64,000 bases of DNA from Elymus sibiricus (Eukaryota; Streptophyta; Magnoliopsida; Poales; Poaceae). Location of the stretch: the NCBI GenBank assembly GCA_039707655.1, contig CM077676.1, forward strand, positions 238,594,866 through 238,658,865, given 5' to 3'. Made by a program: the position numbers and the translations under genes. How positions within the stretch are numbered: position 1 is the stretch's first letter; each line of letters begins with the position of its first letter. The notes under the pieces are model-generated. The model searched no databases, was not told the origin of the DNA, and saw only the letters and a program-made list of their open reading frames with translations. Positions 45,681-57,178 of this stretch are shown here, one piece after another.

Positions 45681-47172
45681 TGATGACCCACAAGTATAGG
45701 GGATCAATTGTAGTCCTTTAGATAAGTAAGAGTGTTGAACCCAATGAGTAGCAGAAGGAAATGATAAGCGGTTTTCAGCAAGGTATTCTATGCAAGCACT
45801 GAAATTATCGGTAACAGATAGTTTGATAGCAAGGTAATTCGTAACATGTAACAATAGTAACAAAGGTGCAGCAAGGTGGCCCCATCCTTTTTATAGCAAA
45901 GGACAAGCCAGAAAATCTCTTATATAAAGCAAAGCGTTCTCGAGGACACACGGGAATTCTCATCTAGTCACTTTCATTATGTTTATTTGATTTGCGTTCG
46001 TTGCATTGATAATTTGATAGGTGGGTGGACCGGTGCTTGGGTGTTGTTCTTACTTGAACAAGCCTCCCACTTATGATTACCCCCTCTCGCAAGTATCTGC
46101 AACTACGAAAGAAGAATTAAGATAAATCTAACCATAGCATGAAACATATGGATCCAAATCTGCCCCATACGGAATAACGCATAAACTAGGGTTTAAGCTT
46201 CTGTCACTCTAGCAACCCATCATCTACTTATTACTCCACAATGCCTTCCCTTAGGCACAGGTATGGTGAAGTGTCATGTAGTCGACGTTCACATGACACC
46301 ACTAAAGGAAGCAACAACATACATATCATCAAAATATCGAACGAATACCAAATTCACATGATTACTTATGACACGACTTCTCCCATGTCCTCAAGAACAA
46401 AAGTAACTACTCACAAAACATATTCATGTTCAAGATCATAGGGGTATTGAATATCATTAAGGATCTGAACATATAATCTTCCACCAAATAAACCAACTAG
46501 CATCAACTACAAGATGTAATCAACACTACTAGCAACCCACAAGTACCAATCTGAGGTTTTGGGACAAAGATTGAATACAAGAGATGAACTAGGGTTTGAG
46601 ATGAGATGGTGCTAGTGAATATGTTGATGAAGATTGGTCCTTCCACGATGAGAGGATCGTTGGTGATGTCGATGGCTTCGATTTCCCCCTCGCAGAGGGA
46701 AGTTTCCCCGGCAGAATCGCTCCGCTGGAGAGCAAAAGTGCTCCTACCCGGGTTCCGCCTTGAGGGGCGGCGCTTCGTCCCAAAAGTCCTCTTTTTATTT
46801 TTTCTAGGGCAAATGGCCTTATATAGTAGACGGAGGGGGCCGGAGGCCTGCCAGGGGTCCCACTAGCTCGTGGGGCGCGCCCCCCAGGCTTGTGGCTTCC
46901 TGGTGGGTCCCCTCCTGGTATTTCTTTCACCAATATTTTTTGTATATTCCAAAATAACTCCGTAAATTTTCAGGTCATTTGGAGTTGTGCAGAATAGCGA
47001 TCTCTGCTGTAGCCCTTTCCGGTCCAGAATTCCAGCTACCGGCAATCTCCCTCTTCATGTAAAACTTGCAAAATAAGAGAGAAAAGGCATAAGAATTGTA
47101 TCATAAAGTGAAATAATGACCCAAAATATAATAAATAACAGTAGGAAAACATGATGCAAAATGGACGTATCA
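45681..47172 (-). repeat. E6 5' LTR
   Basis: On the minus strand it runs from TGATACGTCCATTTTGC to TATACTTGTGGGTCATCA. A TATATAAGG sequence (minus strand, about 46812-46820) is a likely TATA box. The partner LTR is missing. The bases outside are TTAGC (47173-47177). Confidence 0.85.
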
Positions 47173-48120
47173 TTAGCTCATTCTCTTTCAGCCTCCCCCA
47201 ACCAACTCCATTGTCATATCGGAATAACTTATCGTGGCCTTGATGCTTAGCATCCATGAGCGGCCGGTCCTGGCACCAGTCTCGAAGGAAGATCCCTTCA
47301 TCATCTTGCCGTGTTGCCATGATAAAGCAGACGCTCATTACTCTTTTCGGGCACCACCAGCTCGCCCATTCACTGCGTAATGGAGCCAAATGAGGTCCAG
47401 GGAACGCGTCATTTGGGTCCATTACACGGAGCAACATGCACACTTGGTGCGTAGATGAGGAGGCGGCTTGTCACATGTGCATGCCCCGTGTGCAGCATTC
47501 AACATCGCCGTGGTGACAAGTACAACCACTAGTGCAGTCACTTCTTCAGGTTGGCAAACGGACGTTGTTACATCTTTGATGGGCCGAAACAACTATTACA
47601 GTCTTTCCGGCGATGTTCATTTGATGGAAGGACACGTTAACGTTGAGTACAGAGTGTATGTGTGTATGCATGAGCATCTGCCAACCTGTACTGTCTTTAA
47701 AAATTAGTGCAGTCAGTGCATTTTGTAAAAAAATGTCGCAAAGTTTGTACGTACATTTCTTTTTAGAAGGAAAGGGACCATGTCCCCGGTTCCATTCATA
47801 TAAATGAAACCAAGCATTCAGTAACAGACAAACAAGCGTAGAAAAACAAATTACAGTCTTATGGCAGAATGCCTAAAAGCACTCTAGCCGCATCCTAGAA
47901 GCAAATAGTCTAAACGAGGAAAACTTATTACATCACTTTCACTAATAGTACTCAGTGAAGGGGGAGGTTGCCTTTTTTGCATCAGGCAACAAACATGTCG
48001 AGTGCACAGAGGGCTCTCGTGGCCTTTATCAGGGGTGTTGTTACAAGCCGTGGAGACCATCTTGGTTCAGTACAGAGCCTGGCTGTCCACCAAGGCCCGT
48101 GCAGCAAGCTTGCTAGGAGT
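47173..48120. other. Unassigned sequence between E6 and E9
   Basis: A minus-strand open frame at about 47173-47443 (read as MCMLLRVMDPNDAFPGPHLA and onward) runs into the E6 LTR; I do not recognise it, and it may be a gene fragment or chance. The segment 47750-47900 (TTCTTTTTAGAAGGAAAGGG) resembles the decayed ends of non-LTR elements, but weakly. Nothing else is visible. Confidence 0.35.
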
Positions 48121-48125
48121 AGTGG

Positions 48126-48858
48126 TGTCGGTGTACTAAAGTTTGGGTTTTTTTAGTACCCCATACTTGTGCATGGACGGTTGTAGCCATACCAGCGGCA
48201 AGGCCTGTCAGAGAACAGCTAGAAACAAATACAAGATTATCAAGAAGGCATTCAAGCTAATTATCAGAAGACAGGAGACCAAAGGATGGATTCCCGGCAA
48301 GATGCTTGCCGGGAAGGCTCGCGAAGGCCCGGCAAGGCCTCGCACCCGGCAAGATCCCACCGCCCTGCCACCGCTCCAGCGCAGCGACCAGCCTGTCGTT
48401 TAGGGTTTGTCCTCCTGGATGCGTGTCATGGCACTAGCGGCGGATGGGGTTAAGCGGTGCTTACGGGATGGGCTCTTTTTCCATCCCCAAGAAAGTAAGG
48501 GACACCTAAGTGGAGCATTTAATGCGTTTGTCCTAAGTCGTCAGTGATAAGCATGTAAACACTATAGCAACTTTACACCTCTTGTACGTGCTGTTCGCTA
48601 CAGAGGGGAGAAGTTTTCTAGCCCAGTTGCATGCGTAGCCGCCCTTCTTGCGTACTATTCACCAAGAAGCGCTCCGTGTACCTGAGCTTAAACACCCACA
48701 ATAAACCAAAGCAGGAGTAGGGTTTTACGCTACTCAGCGGCCCGAACCTGGGTAAAAAATCCCCGCGTTGATCGTTGGATCCGCTCTTTGTGTACATCTT
48801 TTCCCTAGCCGAACCATAAAAGGGATCCACACGATCCCATAGGTGTCGTACGCCGACA
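48126..48858 (+). repeat. E9 5' LTR, TATA region deleted
   Basis: It pairs with 61522-62302. The 48 bases found at 61994-62041, containing CATATAAAAG, are absent between GTTCG and CTACAG. An 11-bp-arm inverted repeat TTCCCGGCAAG/CTTGCCGGGAA with a 3-base loop lies at 48291-48315. Confidence 0.92.
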
Positions 48859-48860
48859 TC

Positions 48861-48880
48861 TTTGGCACGCCAGGTAGGGG
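48861..48880 (+). other. E9 primer-binding site
   Basis: TTTGGCACGCCAGGTAGGGG starts two bases after the LTR and resembles the TGGCGCGCCAGGTAGGGG-type site of some gypsy elements. I am not sure which tRNA it matches. Confidence 0.65.
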
Positions 48881-48941
48881 GAGAGATTGCGCGAACCCGA
48901 TCTAGCGGTCAGCGCGCCAGTTTTTGATCACTTTTGTCGCC

Positions 48942-50324
48942 ATGGCTCCCAAGAAGAAGGGCGCTATGACGGTTGATCCATCCGCGTCCGGCCCGCCCGT
49001 ACCCACGCAGACGGGCGACGGTGTGGGCGCTGGTGGAGGAGGTGGAGGTCTTGAGCCTCCACCACGTTCTGGCGATCAGAGCCAGGCGAGCGGCGTCGGT
49101 CGCAACGGCGACAACAACCCGCATACTGCCAGGTCTAAGGACGGAGCCGTGCTACCTACGGGTGGCGCAGCGAACTCCAAGGACGGGACGACACCTTCCA
49201 AGACACCCGCGCCGGCGCATGCACCGCGGCCTTCTCAGGTCGTGCGTGACGGGCAGCGCCGCGACGTTGATGGTTCCAGGCGCCCCCATGGAATGACCCC
49301 TGTGCATCACTCCCAAGATGCACGGGGCCAGTATGCACGCCAACACGCCGGTGGAAGCAGGGCGCGATCGCAAGACCGTGATGGAGCTCCTTCTAACATA
49401 GTTAGGAGTCAGAGCACCTCACGTTCTTCGCACCTTTCACCGCCGCCTACACCGGCAGAAGCGTTGGCATGAGCGCAGCTACTCCTAGATTTCCCTCCCG
49501 CTGCGGAGAAGCTAGAAGAATGGAGATCTGCTATTCAGAGCCTCATCAGCTTGGCTAATGATGACAGGCCATAGCAGGTGGGGCCTTCACGGCGTGCTGA
49601 TGGCGAAAAGACCGGAGGTGGTACAACTACGATGCGCTCCCCTCCGCAACGACAACAGCGGTCGCTAACTCGGCGGGTCGATGCCTGTGATGACGATTCC
49701 ACGGCGTCGTCTGATCCGCGGGTTCGCCGCGATCAACGTCAAGTTCTTCAGGAACGGAACAAAGAAGACGCTCGAACTACCATCGAGCGGCGGCGGGAAG
49801 CGCGCCGTCAATCCGACAGGCGTGCGGGACCCACTGTGGACGAGCCTGTGCCGGGGTATTCTGGTAGCTTGCCTTACGAGGTGGGCTGTCCTGCGTTTAC
49901 TCGTGAGCTGCGGCGGGTCCAGTGGCCCAATTCCCGAACTTTCAAGCCGGAGGTGCCGGAGAAATACGACGGCAAGACTCACCCGTCAGAGTTCCTGAGC
50001 ATCTACACCATTGCGGTGCAGGCTACCGGGGCTCGAGACGACAAGATACCTGCCAACTACTTCCCGTTGGTGCTTAAGCCCAACGTCAGGTCGTGGTTGA
50101 TGCATTTGCCGGAGAATTCCATTTCCTCCTGGGCAGATTTGTGTCATGTGTTTGTCGGTGCCTTTATTGGTGGCCACCAGGCTCCTGGCCAGGAAAGCGA
50201 TTTACATCTCATCCCCCAGAAAGAGGGCGAAACCTTGCGCAAGTACATATAGAGATTCAGCCGTATACAGCACAACATCCCAGACGTTCATCCTGCCGTC
50301 GTTATCAGCGCGTTTCATCAGAAT
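48942..50324 (+). pseudogene. gag: E9 gag
   Basis: The start is the ATG at 48942 (MAPKKKGAMTVDPSASGPPV). One frame with stops TGA 49470, TAG 49572 and TAG 50250, each explained by C-to-T from CGA or CAG. The N-terminus is Gly/Ser/Pro-rich and basic; the capsid core starts around 49,840 (YEVGCPAFTRELRRVQWPNS) and includes FKPEVPEKYDGKTHPSEFLS and WADLCHVFVGAF. It joins in frame to 50325. Confidence 0.8.
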
Positions 50325-51827
50325 GTGCGCAACCGCAAGATGCGGGAAGAGCTGGCAATGAACAGGGTCAGGGATGTCGCCGAGCTCTACGCTCTGGCCG
50401 ACAAATGTGCTCGGGCCGAAGAGGGGAGGAGATTCCCCGGCGAGGATGCTGGCGCAGAAATCGACTCTGAAGGCGAAGACGCCACCACCTCGACGAAGAA
50501 AGGCCGACGGCGTAACAAGAAGCGCAAGGGCAAGGCCGTGCTTGCCGTCGAGGGATCCGGCAACACCAGCACCGCCAAGAAGATCAAGGCTGATGGCCCC
50601 GGCAAGGAGGTTGCCGGGTGTGCCTCATGTCAGGCCTTGGCGGCTGCCGACAAGCCGGAGGGCTCCGACAAGCAGTACTGCAAGATCCATCGCACCAAGG
50701 TTCATGATCTCCAAAACTGCCGGCAAGTTGAGCAGCTTGTCGAGAAGCAGAAAGCTGAGTATGAGAGGCGAGACAAGGAGAAGGCCCAGGATGGTGCTGA
50801 GGGGTCTGGCAAGAAACACGGTGGTCGAGGAGGTCGCTGCGGCAAGGCCAAGCAACAAAAGGAGAGGCCCGCTCGAGGCCGCGACAAGGAACAGGGGGGT
50901 GACGATGATGACGAAGAGGGCGACGAGTCCAGCGAGCACGAGTTCCAGAAAGCTACAGAAGCCATGTGCGTTGACGGGGGCGCCTCGTTGCATTCCTCTC
51001 ACCGCCGACTCAAACAGTGGGCGCGCAAGATTAATGCAACAGAGCCGTCGGTCGATGCCCGGAAACCATTGAAATGGTCCAACACGCCTATCATTTTTGA
51101 CGCTGAGGATCACCCTGATCGCACAACTGCGGTCGGGTGTTTGCCATTGTTGGTTTCACCAACGATCCGCAACCTCAAGGTGACAAAGATGTTAGTTGAT
51201 GGTGGGGCCGGTTTGAACTTGATCTCTCCTGATGTGATCAAGAAGTTGCAAATTCCTGACGAAGATCTTGAGGAAACGGGCACGTTTCAAGGGATCAACC
51301 CAGGAAGGAGCCAGCCGAAGGGCAAGATCACACTACCAGTAACATTTGGTAGTGAGCTGAACTACAGAACAGAAAAGATCGTCTTCGACGTCGCCAAGAT
51401 TCTATTGCCATATAATGGGATTCTTGGTCGCCCAGCGCTGGCCAAGTTCATGGCGGCATCACACTACGCCTATAATACGTTAAAGATGCCCGGGCCGATG
51501 AGCGTCATCACTATCAATTCTGACAAGAAGGATGCGCTTATCTTCACTGACCAACTCTACCGGGAGGCAATCGCAGCACCTGCCGCCAAGGCACTTGCTC
51601 CTGCCGCCGAAGCTCCCGGGGGGAAGAAGACCGGCAAGTCCTCCAGCACACACTCCGGCAAGCGCACCTCTTCGGAGTGCGGCGCTCCCGTTGAGGATGT
51701 GCCGGAGAGCTCCACCGGCAAGAGCAAGAAATCCAAGGCAGCTCCACCAGCAACTAAGAAGGTGCCCGTCAAGGAGGATGGTACGGGAGGAACTTTCACC
51801 GTGAGTTCCACCCTCGATGACAAATAG
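50325..51827 (+). pseudogene. E9 gag C-terminus, zinc-binding motif and protease
   Basis: In frame with gag. A basic, Lys-rich region is followed by CKIHRTKVHDLQNC (about 50680-50720), the Cys-His motif found in Tat gag proteins. The protease site VDGGAGLNLI is at about 51198-51227, followed by ILGRPALAKF (about 51421-51450). A long Ala/Lys/Ser-rich linker ends in TAG 51825, likely from CAG. The protease itself looks intact. Confidence 0.8.
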
Positions 51828-51828
51828 G

Positions 51829-53058
51829 AAAGCGCGCTCATTGCCATCCTGCGGGCGAATGTCGATGTGTTTGCATGGCAACCATCTGATATCCCCGGTG
51901 TTCCCAGGGAGGTAATCGAGCACCACCTTGCTGTCTGTCCTCATGCGCGGCCCGTCAAGCAGAAAGTTAGGAAGCAAGCTTTGGAGCGGCAAGAATTTAT
52001 TGCCGAAGAAATAAGGAAGCTGGAAGCGGCAGGTTTGGTCAGAGGAGTGCTCCATCCAACATGGTTGGCCAATCCAGTTGTAGTGCGCAAGGCGAATGGA
52101 AAATGGAGGCTGTGTATTGACTATACAGATATCAATAAGGCCTGTCCAAAAGATCCTTTTCCCTTGCCGCGCATCGACCAGATTGTGGACTCCACTGCCG
52201 GCTGCGATTTGCTGTCGTTTCTTGACGCTTATTCAGGGTATCATCAGATTTTTATGTCAAAGGAAGACGAAGAGAAAACCGCATTTATCACCCCATGTGG
52301 CACGTATTGCTTCATACGCATGCCTTTCGGGTTGAAAAGTGCTGGTTCAACGTTTGCAAGAGCGGTCCAGATCGGTTTTGAGCCCTAGCTACATATAAAT
52401 ATGGAAGCTTATATGGATGACATAGTGGTTAAAACCAAGGACAAGGTAATGCTCATACAAGATTTAGAAGAGACATTTACAAATCTGCGCAGGATCAATC
52501 TGAAGCTCAATCCTGAGAAGTGTGTGTTTGGCATTCCATCCGGCAAGCTTCTCGGGTTCTTTGTGTCTCAACGTGGAATCGAAGCGAATCCCGACAAGAT
52601 CAAGGCAATTGAGCAGATTGAAGCACCAAGACGTGTCAAAGATGTGCGTCGACTTGCCGGCTGTGTTGCTGCTCTGAGCAGGTTCATCTCCAAATCCGCT
52701 GAGCGCGCCCTGCCTTTTTTCAAAATCTTGAAGAAGGCCGATCCAATGAAATGGACTCCGGAGGCGGAGGCAGCGCTGCAGGACTTGAAGAGGTACCTTT
52801 CCTCTCTGCCAACACTAGTCGTGCCTAAACCACAAGAGCCGTTGCTGCTATATTTAGCGACGACGAATCAAGTGGTTAGTGTTGCATTAGTGGCGCAGAG
52901 AGAAGTCGACGAAGAAGCAGCGGCAGCGACAAGCCCGTCAAGTGACAAGCTGGGATTCTCCCCGGCAGAGTCTGGTGCCGACAAGGCAGGATCTGCGCAG
53001 TCGAATGAAGCAACGTAGAAGAAGAAGATGGTGCAGTGCCTAGTCTATTTTGTCAGCG
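51829..53058 (+). pseudogene. E9 reverse transcriptase, first (in-frame) copy
   Basis: In frame with gag. Motifs: VVRKANGKWRLCIDYTDINK, SFLDAYSGYHQI, MPFGLKSAGSTFARAVQIGF, and YMDD at 52410-52421. TAG codons at 52386 and 53016 break it; the second copy has CAG at both places, so both arose by C-to-T. Bases 51951-53058 are the first unit of the 1108-bp tandem duplication. Confidence 0.88.
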
Positions 53059-54166
53059 CCCGTCAAGCAGAAAGTTAGGAGGCAAGCTTTGGAGCAGCAA
53101 GAATTTATTGCCGAAGAAATCAGGAAGCTGGAAGCGGCAGGTTTGGTCAGAGGAGTGCTCCATCCAACATGGTTGGCCAATCCAGTTGTAGTGCGAAAGG
53201 CGAATGGAAAATGGAGGCTGTGTATTGACTATACAGATATCAATAAGGCCTGTACAAAAGATCCTTTTCCCTTGCCGCGCATCGACCATATTGTGGACTC
53301 CACTGCCGGCTATGATTTGCTGTCGTTTCTTGACGCTTATTCAGGGTATCATCAGATTTTCATGTCAAAGGAAGACGAAGAGAAAACCGCATTTATCACC
53401 CCATGTGGCACGTATTGCTTCATACGCATGCCTTTCGGGTTGAAAAGTGCTGGTTCAACGTTTGCAAGAGCGGTCCAGATCAGTTTTGAGCCCCAGCTAC
53501 ATAGAAATATGGAAGCTTATATGGATGACATAGTGGTTAAAACCAAGGACAAGGCAACGCTCATACAAGATTTAGAAGAGACATTTGCAAATCTGCGCAG
53601 GATCAATCTGAAGCTCAATCCTGAGAAGTGTGTGTTTGGCGTTCTATCCGGCAAGCTTCTCGGGTTCTTTGTGTCTCAACATGGAATCGAAGCGAATCCC
53701 GACAAGATCAAGGCAATTGAGCAGATTGAAGCACGAAGACGTGTCAAAGATGTGCGTCGACTTGCCGGCTGTGTTGCTACTCTGAGCAGGTTCATCTCCA
53801 AATCCGCCGAGCGCGCCCTGCCTTTTTTCAAAATCTTGAAGAAGGCCGGTCCAATGAAATGGACTCCGGAGGCGGAGGCAGCGCTGCAGGACTTGAAGAG
53901 GTACCTTTCCTCTCCGCCAACACTAGTCGCGCCTAAACCACAAGAGCCATTGCTGCTATATTTAGCGGCGACGAATCAAGTGGTTAGTGCTGCATTAGTG
54001 GCGCAGAGAGAAGTCGAAGAAGAAGCAGCGGCAGCGACAAGCCCGTCAAGTGACAAGCTGGGATTCACCCCGGCAGAGTTTGGTGCCGACAAGGCAGGAT
54101 CTGCGCAATCAAATGAAGCAACGCAGAAGAAGAAGATGGTGCAGCGCCCAGTCTATTTTTTCAGCT
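51951..54166 (+). repeat. 1108-bp tandem duplication within RT
   Basis: Unit 1 is 51951-53058, unit 2 is 53059-54166, both starting CCCGTCAAGCAGAAAGTTAG. By hand alignment there are 36 substitutions in 1108 bases and no indels, 3.25%. As 1108 leaves one base over a multiple of three, everything after it is out of frame with gag. Confidence 0.92.
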
Positions 54167-54639
54167 CCCTATTGCAGGGGGCTAGGTCAAGATATTCTGG
54201 CGTGCAGAAGTTGCTCTTCGGCCTTCTTATGGCCTCAAGGAAGCTGCGCCATTATTTCCAGGCACATGAAATCACCGTCATCACTCACTTCCCGTTGCAG
54301 CGGATTTTACGAAATCCAGATGCGACCGGCAGAATTGTGGAGTGGGCGTTGGAGTTGTCAAGCTTTGGTCTCAAATTTGAAAGCACTTCGACTATTCAGA
54401 GCAGAGCCTTGGCGGAGTTCATTGCAGAATGGACACCGACGCCAGACGAAAAAATTCAAGAGACAACTATCCCCGGCAAGGAAACAAATCGAGAATGGAT
54501 TATGTACTTTGACGGGGCTTTCTCGCTGCAAGGCACCGGTGCTGGCGTGCTGCTTGTCGCACCCACCGGAGAGCACCTCAAGTATGTAATTCAGATGCAC
54601 TTTCCCCGGGAGAGATCAACAAACAACACTGCAGAATAA
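53059..54639 (+). pseudogene. E9 reverse transcriptase second copy, RNase H and start of second RNase H
   Basis: This unit is open from 53,050 to a TAA at 54637. RT repeats the motifs of the first copy with YMDD at 53518-53529. RNase H follows (LLLYLAATNQVVSAALVAQR, then SRKLRHYFQAHEITVITHF) with a Ser/Ala-rich insert between. The second, archaeal-like RNase H starts at about 54,490 with WIMYFDGAFSLQGTGAGVLL and is cut by the TAA where NTAEYEG is expected. Confidence 0.88.
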
Positions 54640-56388
54640 GAAGGGCTGCTTGCCGGTCTCAGGATCGCGGCGGACCTTGGAATTAAGAAGCTCATCGTCA
54701 GAGGTGACTCACAGCTTGTCGTCAGGCAAGTTAACAAAGACTATCAGAGCCCGTTGATGGAAGCATATGTAGATGAAGTGAGAAAGTTGGAGGAGCATTT
54801 TGACGGGTTGCAAACAGAGCATGTTCCTCGTGCGGAGAACAATATTGCCGACGACCTATCAAAACGTGCTGCCCTCAAGTTACCTGTGGAACCAGGAACT
54901 TTTGTGCTCCGCTTAACTCAGCCATCCGTAACACCATCGACGAGGCAAGACAAAAGAAGGAAGTTGAGTTCCGGCCAGTACTTTCCTGCAGAGCTTCCAG
55001 AAGCCGCCAGCAAGGAAGTTGCCGGGAACGACGCCAAGCTTGCCGGGGAGCCACAGGCTCCGGCAGGGCCTCAAGCCCTTGCCGTAGAGACAAACGCTCC
55101 CACGGCCGATGATATGCCTTTGGTCCTTGTTGTCGAGCCACAGGCTCCAACATGGGCACAACACATCGTCCAATTCCTTCAAACAGGAGAACTCCCCGAA
55201 GAACAGGAAGAAGCGGAGAAAGTAGCCCGTCGGTCTAATATGTACCAGTTCATGGACAATGTCCTGTACAGAAAGAGACCGAACGGTGTGAAATTGAAGT
55301 GTATTCCTCGGGAGGATGGACTGGAGCTGTTGGCAGAGATACATGGAGGCATATGTGGCTCCCACATAGGCTCAAGAGCTCTTGTCGGCAAGGCATTCCG
55401 GCAAGGTTTCTTCTGGCCCACTGCTCTCCAAGATGCAACTGCACTAGTAACCAAGTGTGAAGCGTGCCAGTTCCATTCAAAGCAATTGCATCAGCCAGCT
55501 CAAGCTCTTCAGACAATCCCTCTTTCCTGGCCATTTTTGGTCTGGGGGCTCGACATATTGGGCCCTTTTCCCCGCGCTGCCGGGGGCTTCGAGTACTTGT
55601 ACGTTGCTATCGACAAGTTCACGAAGTGGCCGGAAGTGGAAGCAGTGAGAAAGGTGACAACACAATCAGCCGTCAAGTTCTTCAAGGGACTAGTGTGCCG
55701 TTTTGGTGTGCCAAACAGGATCATCACCGACAATGGCACGCAGTTCACGAGCCGCACCTTCATGCAGTACGTCCAAGACCTTGGCGGCAAAATCTGTTTT
55801 GCTTCTGTTGCTCACCCGAGGAGCAACGGCCAAGTGGAGAGGGCAAATGCTGTAGTGTTGCGAGGTCTCAGAACAAGGACTTTCGACAAGCTGCGCAAGT
55901 GCGGAAGACGCTGGATTGCTGAGCTGCCTGCGGTTCTTTGGTCAATCAGAACGACACCAAATCGAGCTACTGGCCAGACACCCTTCTCCCTAGTCTACGG
56001 GGCAGAAGCAGTTCTCCCCACAGAACTCATATATGGGTCACCTCGAGTACTCGCTTATGATGAGCTTGAGCAAGAGCAGCTACGCCAAGATGGCGCCACG
56101 CTCCTTGAGGAAGATCGTCTTCGGGCTGCTGTGCGAGCTGCACGCTACCAGCAAGCTTTGCGCCGCTATCATAGCCGCAAGGTTCATGCCCGAAGCCTTG
56201 AGGAAGGCGACCTTGTTCTTCGGTGCGTTCAGTCGGCCAAGAATTCTAACAAGTTGACACCGAAGTGGGAAGGCCCTTATCGGGTAGTACGAGTCACCAG
56301 GCCTGACACAGTCCGCCTGGAGACCGAAGATGGCATTCCAGTGAGCAATTCCTGGAATATCGAACACCTTCGTAAGTTCTACCCATAA
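54640..56388 (+). pseudogene. E9 end of second RNase H and integrase
   Basis: It continues in frame after the TAA: EGLLAGLRIAADLGIKKLIV and RGDSQLVVRQVNKDYQSPLM end the second RNase H. After a Pro/Ala-rich linker comes the integrase: zinc site around 55,340-55,480 (HGGICGSH...CEACQ), then GLDILGPF with Asp 55552, ITDNGTQF with Asp 55729 and GQVERAN with Glu 55837. It ends in NSWNIEHLRKFYP and TAA 56386. The integrase is open throughout and has all catalytic residues. Confidence 0.9.
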
Positions 56389-57178
56389 GGCGCGGTTGCC
56401 GGGCCTCCCGGCAACCACCGTTTGTACAAGTTTTGCCGGCAAGGCATATGATCCTTTGTACAAAGCCAGGCGCAGACCCTGTGCATACTTGAATAAACTT
56501 AAGCGTTTTACAATTCTTGTCGATTTTCATGTCAATCTATATGCATGCTTGTCTGAGATATTGTATTACACCTGCTTCCGGTAAGCATTAATGAACCGCC
56601 AAGGTTCCATATCTCTATTTTCTCTTCTTTCTTTTTCTCAAAGGACAGAAGGTTTCCTCGCGTGCAACTTTGCCGGGGGGAATGATGGTATGGACACCAA
56701 CAGGCGACGTTCAAGTTGACATATTGCGATAAGGAGTACAACAATGAAAAGCTAAGTTGCAAAACTTTTAAGCAAATTTTTACTGTAGACTTATTTTCCT
56801 TGAACGATTTCAGCTTTTGTATGGAAAACCTACACGCGAAGGAACCTTATCGTGATTGGTTGCGCCCTTACTTTGTTTCGAGTCCGCTCAACAGCTTAAG
56901 CGGCAGCACTGAAAACGTCAAGGTATCTTGTCGGCAGTGACACCTCCAGCAGGTTGCTAAGGATCCGTTCCTCAAAGCGCTCGCGGCAAGGGTGCGCGCA
57001 CCGGCAAGTTCCCAATAAGCGTAGGGCATGGACCATACAGAAAGAAATCAGACAAGGGAAATAGCATGCATTCATCCAAAACATAGCAAGTTATATTACA
57101 TTGATGGTCGCCGCGATTCTAACTTAAGATAAAACTATCTTTGGCATGGAATTGTGGCGACAAAATGAAGCAAAGCGG
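56389..57178. other. E9 non-coding spacer between pol and the antisense gene
   Basis: No coding sequence recognised. Short GCCGGCAAGG/TTGCCGG motifs recur here as in the LTR. It would hold the 3' ends of both convergent transcription units. Confidence 0.5.

Larger units (their letters stand above)
24248..47172 (-). mobile_element. E6: Fatima-like Athila element, 3' LTR missing, split by E7
   Basis: It covers 24248-29952 and 45402-47172. Minus-strand order: 5' LTR, primer site, gag, protease, RT, RNase H, integrase, extra ORF, non-coding 3' end. The 3' end is lost somewhere between 24,248 and 24,400 without an LTR, and the boundary with the promoter-like sequence is not sharp. E7 split its gag (duplication GGATG at 29948-29952 and 45402-45406). 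The only LTR left, 45681-47172, starts TGATACGTCCATTTTGC on the minus strand, which I recognise as Fatima-like. Confidence 0.85.

Noticed and set aside
48909..51113. Long minus-strand open frames opposite E9 gag and protease
   Set aside because: They mirror a GC-rich coding strand, have no domain, and their limits follow the sense codons; the antisense gene with splice sites is confined to 57179-61123.
52096..53443. Two nearly identical small frames read as MENGGCVLTIQISIRPV opposite in phase to RT
   Set aside because: They are out-of-frame shadows of the two RT units.
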